Shown here one piece after another: positions 13,651 through 17,525 of a DNA stretch of 17,525 nucleotides (positions are counted from its first letter, which is position 1; every line of letters begins with the position of its first letter). The position numbers and the translations under genes are program-made. The stretch comes from SIG565 sp045540055 (GTDB lineage: Bacteria > Bacillota > Clostridia > Oscillospirales > Acutalibacteraceae): the NCBI GenBank assembly GCA_045540055.1, contig JAZQGO010000036.1, positions 1 through 17,525 of the forward strand, read 5' to 3'. The notes under the pieces are model-generated. The model saw nothing but the letters and a program-made list of their open reading frames with translations, ran no database searches and was not told the DNA's origin.

Positions 13651-16600
13651 CTATTCAGTGACAGCCTCTGCTGAGCGGGTCATTATGTAATGATTGTTTG
13701 TTCTGATAGTACCGTGCTCTCTGTACTGATAGAATTCAATATTCTTCTTACAGGTTGCCGCATTGTATGCCGCAATAAGTCCTGCAGGTGGTGAGGTGTA
13801 GTCGCCAAGACCGCTACCCGTAAAGTTAAGTGATACATTACTACCCAGAACTGAGGCCGCGTGTACGGTTGAGAAGTACTGCATTGCATTAGAGTTAGCC
13901 GGCATAAATCCACCTGCTATTTTATCGGTTTCGGCACCGCCGACAGAGGCCATCCAGCTATATGTCGCATTTACATTCTTAACCGATGTGTCGAACGCCG
14001 CGTTAACTACGGAACGCCAACCGCCCATTGAGGCGCCAGTGGTCCTGTTGCCTACAGTCTCGGTATATTCAGGCAACATCTTTGCAAACTGCATTGCGAT
14101 GTGGTCACGCTTAATCATACCGTAGAAGTAAAGCTGAGTAGGTGATACCTCGGTGCCTGTACCGTTATTGAGGTTATACTCAAAGCCATAACCGGCGGTA
14201 CCGCCTTGCTTACTGCTTACCTTGTGAACAGCGTTATAATATGCCGAAGCCTGATTATTCAAAATACCGTGGGAATTCATATTTACATACAGATATTTTG
14301 CGCTACCGCCCTTACCTGCACTTCTAGCTTCACCATAGCTCTGGAAATCGCCGTAAACGCCAAGAGAAGCATCTGAGGCGCCCGATTTAAGTGTCAGGTT
14401 AAAGGATGACGGACGAACGGTATAATCTGTATAAGCGAACTTATTGTTTGTGGTATCTGCTAAAATATCGCCAACCTTTGTTGCGCCGTCAAGCACTGCA
14501 CTTGGCTCTTCGGTTGCTAACTGAACATCATAAACCATATATCCGCTAGTGTCGGACTTGCGTGTCATACGGATGTATGTGCCTTCATAAGAAGCATCTG
14601 CCTCTTTTGCCGACCAATAGGTCTGGAATGCATCGCTGTCAACCTCCGCCTGAATCTTAGCAAGAATGGGTGTCCATTCTGCCTTGCTGGACGTATAGAA
14701 CTCAGCTACCGTAGCATTTACAGTTGCGCCCGATTCATCAACATAGCTTGTAGGTGCAGTAACCGCAGCCTTGATATTATCGAAATCAACCGAAACGCTG
14801 TGAAGGAAAGTAGCAACATGCTTATTGTTTTCATCAAGTACCTGAAGCTTTAACAGCATAACGCCTGCATAGTTCATCTGGGTTGAGAACTTGAATACAT
14901 CGCCCTGATAGGTGCCGCTCTTAACATATTCGTTGGTATGCGGATAGTTTACAGTGTCAACCGCTACGGTTTCGTCGCCGTAAAGGTTAGCTGCGGCATT
15001 GTCCTTATAAAGCATGTATTTAAGCTTGTAGTTACCCTTAATTCTAAACGCATAGGTTACAGTTTCGCCAACCTTATAAGAAAGGTCGTCGGTCTGTGAA
15101 ATACCATCAAGATAATGATCGGTACCGCCATAAAGTAGCTGTTCAACCTTAATGGCGGTTGCTGTGTTATCCTGAATTGTACCGTCATCTACAACAAGGT
15201 CGCCGTATTTTCCGGTATCCTCATTGTAATAGTGACGTGCGGGCTGTGCCGCATTGTAAACACCGTTATAGGTGCGCTCAATTTTATCGCCGTAGTAGTA
15301 GTGAACGGTATCGTCACTCTCTTCTGTGTAAGCGATATATGCACGAGCCGAAATTGCGGTATCATACTGTGATTCAGGTATGTTAATAAGAACTGCCGTA
15401 ATATCCGAATGCTGCGCAGTTGTTGAAGAAACTAAGCTTGCCTTGCCCTTTCTTACATTTTTAGTTGTATAGAGCAGCTCGCCGTCAATAAGCGCACTCG
15501 GGATAATGAGTGTGCCGACCTCCTTAATAGTTACATTCTCTTTTAAGGTGTCGCCAAGCTTAATGTTGGTTGTGTTTTTAAGTGAAATGGTTGTGCCGTC
15601 GGTTGTAACAACGTTTACACGGTTGCCGAACTTGATGCCTGACTTGATACTATTTTCGGTATCCTCAAGTCTTATTGTGGCACCAATAGGTGCGGCGCTA
15701 ACCGTATTTGCATCGACATATTCTGCTGTAATCTTAACGGTTTCTATAGCCAATGTTTCAAATTTAAACTTATTACCTGTAGCATCGGCACATTCGTAGG
15801 AATTCAGTACCGTTCCATTTTCGTTAATGGTGAGGCCAAGAACCGCTAAAGCCTTGTCTGCTGCAGGCGTTACGGTTACATAGTAAGCCGAATCGGTAGC
15901 ATCGCTTATAATTGGCTCTACAGTAATGGTGCTATCAGCAAATGGCAATGCGTAAACATTATCACTGCCGTCGTTAACAACATTAACGGTAAATGTGATG
16001 TTCGCACCGTTATAGTTTGCATTAACCGTAACCGCACCTTCAGAGAATGCAACAAACTTGCCGTTTGAAACCTCGCCGTTTACATCTCTTACATTATCAA
16101 AGTTTACATTACGGCCTGCTACAGTATTATCGCCGAATTTAACACCTACATTTGCCAAATCAAATACGGTGTTAACAGCTACATTAAGATTGTTCATATC
16201 GTATGCTAAATCATTGCTGGCAGGTGCTGTCTCTTCGGTATCATTGAGCGATACCTTGAATGCACGTACATTTACCATAGAAGCGATGTCACCATCACCT
16301 ATCATACCGGCATATACACCAACTGTACCCTTCTGGGTATTAGTTGTTTCACCGGTAAAGATCTGGTCATCACCATCAATATATGTTGTGATAGCAGTAC
16401 CTTCAAACTTACCAACAAGCTTAACACTTGCGGTAGGACTGTTACGGTTAGTATAATTCCAAGAACTACCCAATGTGTCGCGAGAAATTACTGCGGTAGT
16501 AGCACTAGTACCCGGGGTTGATTCAATAATGCGTGCCAGCATATTGCCGTTATTCGAAGCCGACATAACACCGGTAAGTGTCGAGGTATTGCTGAGTTTA

Positions 16601-17525
16601 CCGTCAGTAGTTGTATTTGCACGACCGTAAATACCGTAGCCTGATGTTTCATCGTTAAAGTGGCTGTAGCCTACCAATGTAGCCATTACGGTATAGTCAG
16701 AGAAGCTGGATACAACATCGTCAGACAATGTAAAGTAACCTGCAGAATTCCAAGAAGAATTGTTTGAGAACGGAACGATACCGGGTGAAGAAGTATCTTG
16801 ACTTTTTACAACACCTTTATAAGCACGCGGAGCAGTAAAATCACCCCAAGTATATCTTGTGTACTTACCGAAAGCTTCGTCCTGACGCCACTGTGATTTC
16901 CAGTTATCAGGGAATGTGGTAATTTCGGTGTAATCGCCAAAGGTCTCTTCATAGATAAGATATTCGGAATCGGTTCTGTTTTTAACTACAACATAAATTG
17001 TATTGGTAGCACCCGAAGCGGTATGTGTAACCTTTACGGGATAAACACCCTTTTCATATGCCGTTATAACGCCGCCCGATATTGAAATTCCGTTATAATC
17101 TTCAATCTCAGTAAACTCTAAGAGCATACCGATATAGTAGTTACCGTCAACGAATACAAGTAAATCAGATGTATCTACCTGAGTCATTACATTCATCGGT
17201 ATTGCCGGAGCGGCGTCGGTAACCTTATAAGAGCCAAGCGGCGAAGCCTTAGGCAGCTCATCAGCAGCATTATTAAGTGTTACCTTTAAATATCTAACAT
17301 TAACCCAAGCACCGCCGCCGGCAACATTGCCGTCGCCAAGACCGCCACAGATAACACCGACAGAACCGTTAGCAACCGGAACACCCTGAACGGTATAGGT
17401 CTGATTTGTGGTATCATTAGCTGAATACATTGTAGCGGTTGTGCCGTCATATTTAACGCTAATCACAGAATCTGAACCCGATGTAGGATCGTTATTAGTC
17501 TGTTTTTTGGACAGATAAGACCACT
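13651..17525 (-). CDS. Giant secreted multidomain acetylxylan-esterase-like protein (N-terminus missing)
   Basis: The frame is open to the window edge; 1290 residues are visible and the signal peptide must lie beyond. From the first visible residue: the end of a concanavalin-like lectin domain (to about 84), an Ig-like domain, a second lectin-like domain (about 190-430) and a second Ig-like domain (to about 525). The pattern GVICGGLGDGN (about 56) recurs as GVYAGMIGDGD (about 400), marking a tandem lectin/Ig repeat. A beta domain common in clostridial surface proteins follows (about 610-765). Last come a beta-sandwich and an alpha/beta hydrolase of the AXE1/CE7 kind, with nucleophile S1165 in GASMGG, D1241 in GLGDYTSPP and H1270 in 'YREHGT'. 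It probably removes acetyl groups from plant polysaccharide outside the cell. No sorting signal or dockerin ends it (SAEAVTE). Confidence 0.85.
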   Translation of the reverse strand, partial: WSYLSKKQTNNDPTSGSDSVISVKYDGTTATMYSANDTTNQTYTVQGVPVANGSVGVICGGLGDGNVAGGGAWVNVRYLKVTLNNAADELPKASPLGSYKVTDAAPAIPMNVMTQVDTSDLLVFVDGNYYIGMLLEFTEIEDYNGISISGGVITAYEKGVYPVKVTHTASGATNTIYVVVKNRTDSEYLIYEETFGDYTEITTFPDNWKSQWRQDEAFGKYTRYTWGDFTAPRAYKGVVKSQDTSSPGIVPFSNNSSWNSAGYFTLSDDVVSSFSDYTVMATLVGYSHFNDETSGYGIYGRANTTTDGKLSNTSTLTGVMSASNNGNMLARIIESTPGTSATTAVISRDTLGSSWNYTNRNSPTASVKLVGKFEGTAITTYIDGDDQIFTGETTNTQKGTVGVYAGMIGDGDIASMVNVRAFKVSLNDTEETAPASNDLAYDMNNLNVAVNTVFDLANVGVKFGDNTVAGRNVNFDNVRDVNGEVSNGKFVAFSEGAVTVNANYNGANITFTVNVVNDGSDNVYALPFADSTITVEPIISDATDSAYYVTVTPAADKALAVLGLTINENGTVLNSYECADATGNKFKFETLAIETVKITAEYVDANTVSAAPIGATIRLEDTENSIKSGIKFGNRVNVVTTDGTTISLKNTTNIKLGDTLKENVTIKEVGTLIIPSALIDGELLYTTKNVRKGKASLVSSTTAQHSDITAVLINIPESQYDTAISARAYIAYTEESDDTVHYYYGDKIERTYNGVYNAAQPARHYYNEDTGKYGDLVVDDGTIQDNTATAIKVEQLLYGGTDHYLDGISQTDDLSYKVGETVTYAFRIKGNYKLKYMLYKDNAAANLYGDETVAVDTVNYPHTNEYVKSGTYQGDVFKFSTQMNYAGVMLLKLQVLDENNKHVATFLHSVSVDFDNIKAAVTAPTSYVDESGATVNATVAEFYTSSKAEWTPILAKIQAEVDSDAFQTYWSAKEADASYEGTYIRMTRKSDTSGYMVYDVQLATEEPSAVLDGATKVGDILADTTNNKFAYTDYTVRPSSFNLTLKSGASDASLGVYGDFQSYGEARSAGKGGSAKYLYVNMNSHGILNNQASAYYNAVHKVSSKQGGTAGYGFEYNLNNGTGTEVSPTQLYFYGMIKRDHIAMQFAKMLPEYTETVGNRTTGASMGGWRSVVNAAFDTSVKNVNATYSWMASVGGAETDKIAGGFMPANSNAMQYFSTVHAASVLGSNVSLNFTGSGLGDYTSPPAGLIAAYNAATCKKNIEFYQYREHGTIRTNNHYIMTRSAEAVTE

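Noticed and set aside
15159..16456. Plus-strand open frames of 75-132 codons inside the giant gene
   Set aside because: They are opposite-strand shadows of the continuous minus-strand protein and lack binding sites.

Overview
The window looks like chromosomal DNA of a gut-type clostridial Firmicute, probably Oscillospirales (Ruminococcaceae-like). The grounds are moderate AT richness, strong purine-rich ribosome binding sites, TTGAAA-17-TATAAT-type promoters, a class B sortase, very large secreted multidomain proteins, and hairpin-rich intergenic repeats of the kind seen in these genomes. This is recognition by eye; no search was run.

Layout. 1-503: 3' end of an FAD-dependent oxidoreductase. 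504-999: noncoding, with a REP-like repeat and a strong promoter. 1000-2102: an acyltransferase-3 membrane gene killed by a stop and a frameshift. 2299-4800 (minus): a frameshifted AraC-type regulator, a TPR protein and a DUF4037 nucleotidyltransferase-like protein in tight succession. 4970-6181 (minus): a PlsC-type acyltransferase carrying a zinc ribbon. 6250-7113: no protein gene, but a cluster of palindromes and a roughly 335-nt structured RNA candidate with its own promoter and terminator. 7114-7386 (minus): decayed coding remnant. 7549-8343: TIM-barrel amidohydrolase. 8399-8629: tail of a Na/Pi cotransporter (PhoU-like part). 8771-9439: class II aldolase. 9541-10629: intact acyltransferase-3. 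10643-10840 (minus): collapsed remnant of UDP-galactopyranose mutase. 10917-12118: a small cysteine-rich protein and an SGNH esterase in one operon. 12156-12914 (minus): class B sortase. 13056-13492: a MITE-like element with 15-bp terminal inverted repeats and an array of hairpins bracketed by GATAT/ATATC. 13495-17525 (minus): a 46-aa acidic peptide gene coupled to the end of a giant secreted esterase that runs off the window.

The coherent themes are cell-surface and carbohydrate acylation/deacylation (two acyltransferase-3 genes, PlsC, an SGNH esterase, an acetylxylan-esterase-like giant protein, a sortase, a glf relic) and heavy gene decay (five remnants or broken genes in 17.5 kb). Most transcription units are single genes or pairs with a recognisable promoter and a hairpin terminator.

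The best candidates for something undescribed are the standalone structured RNA at about 6680-7016, the hairpin-array element at 13056-13492, and the small peptide translationally coupled to the giant esterase.
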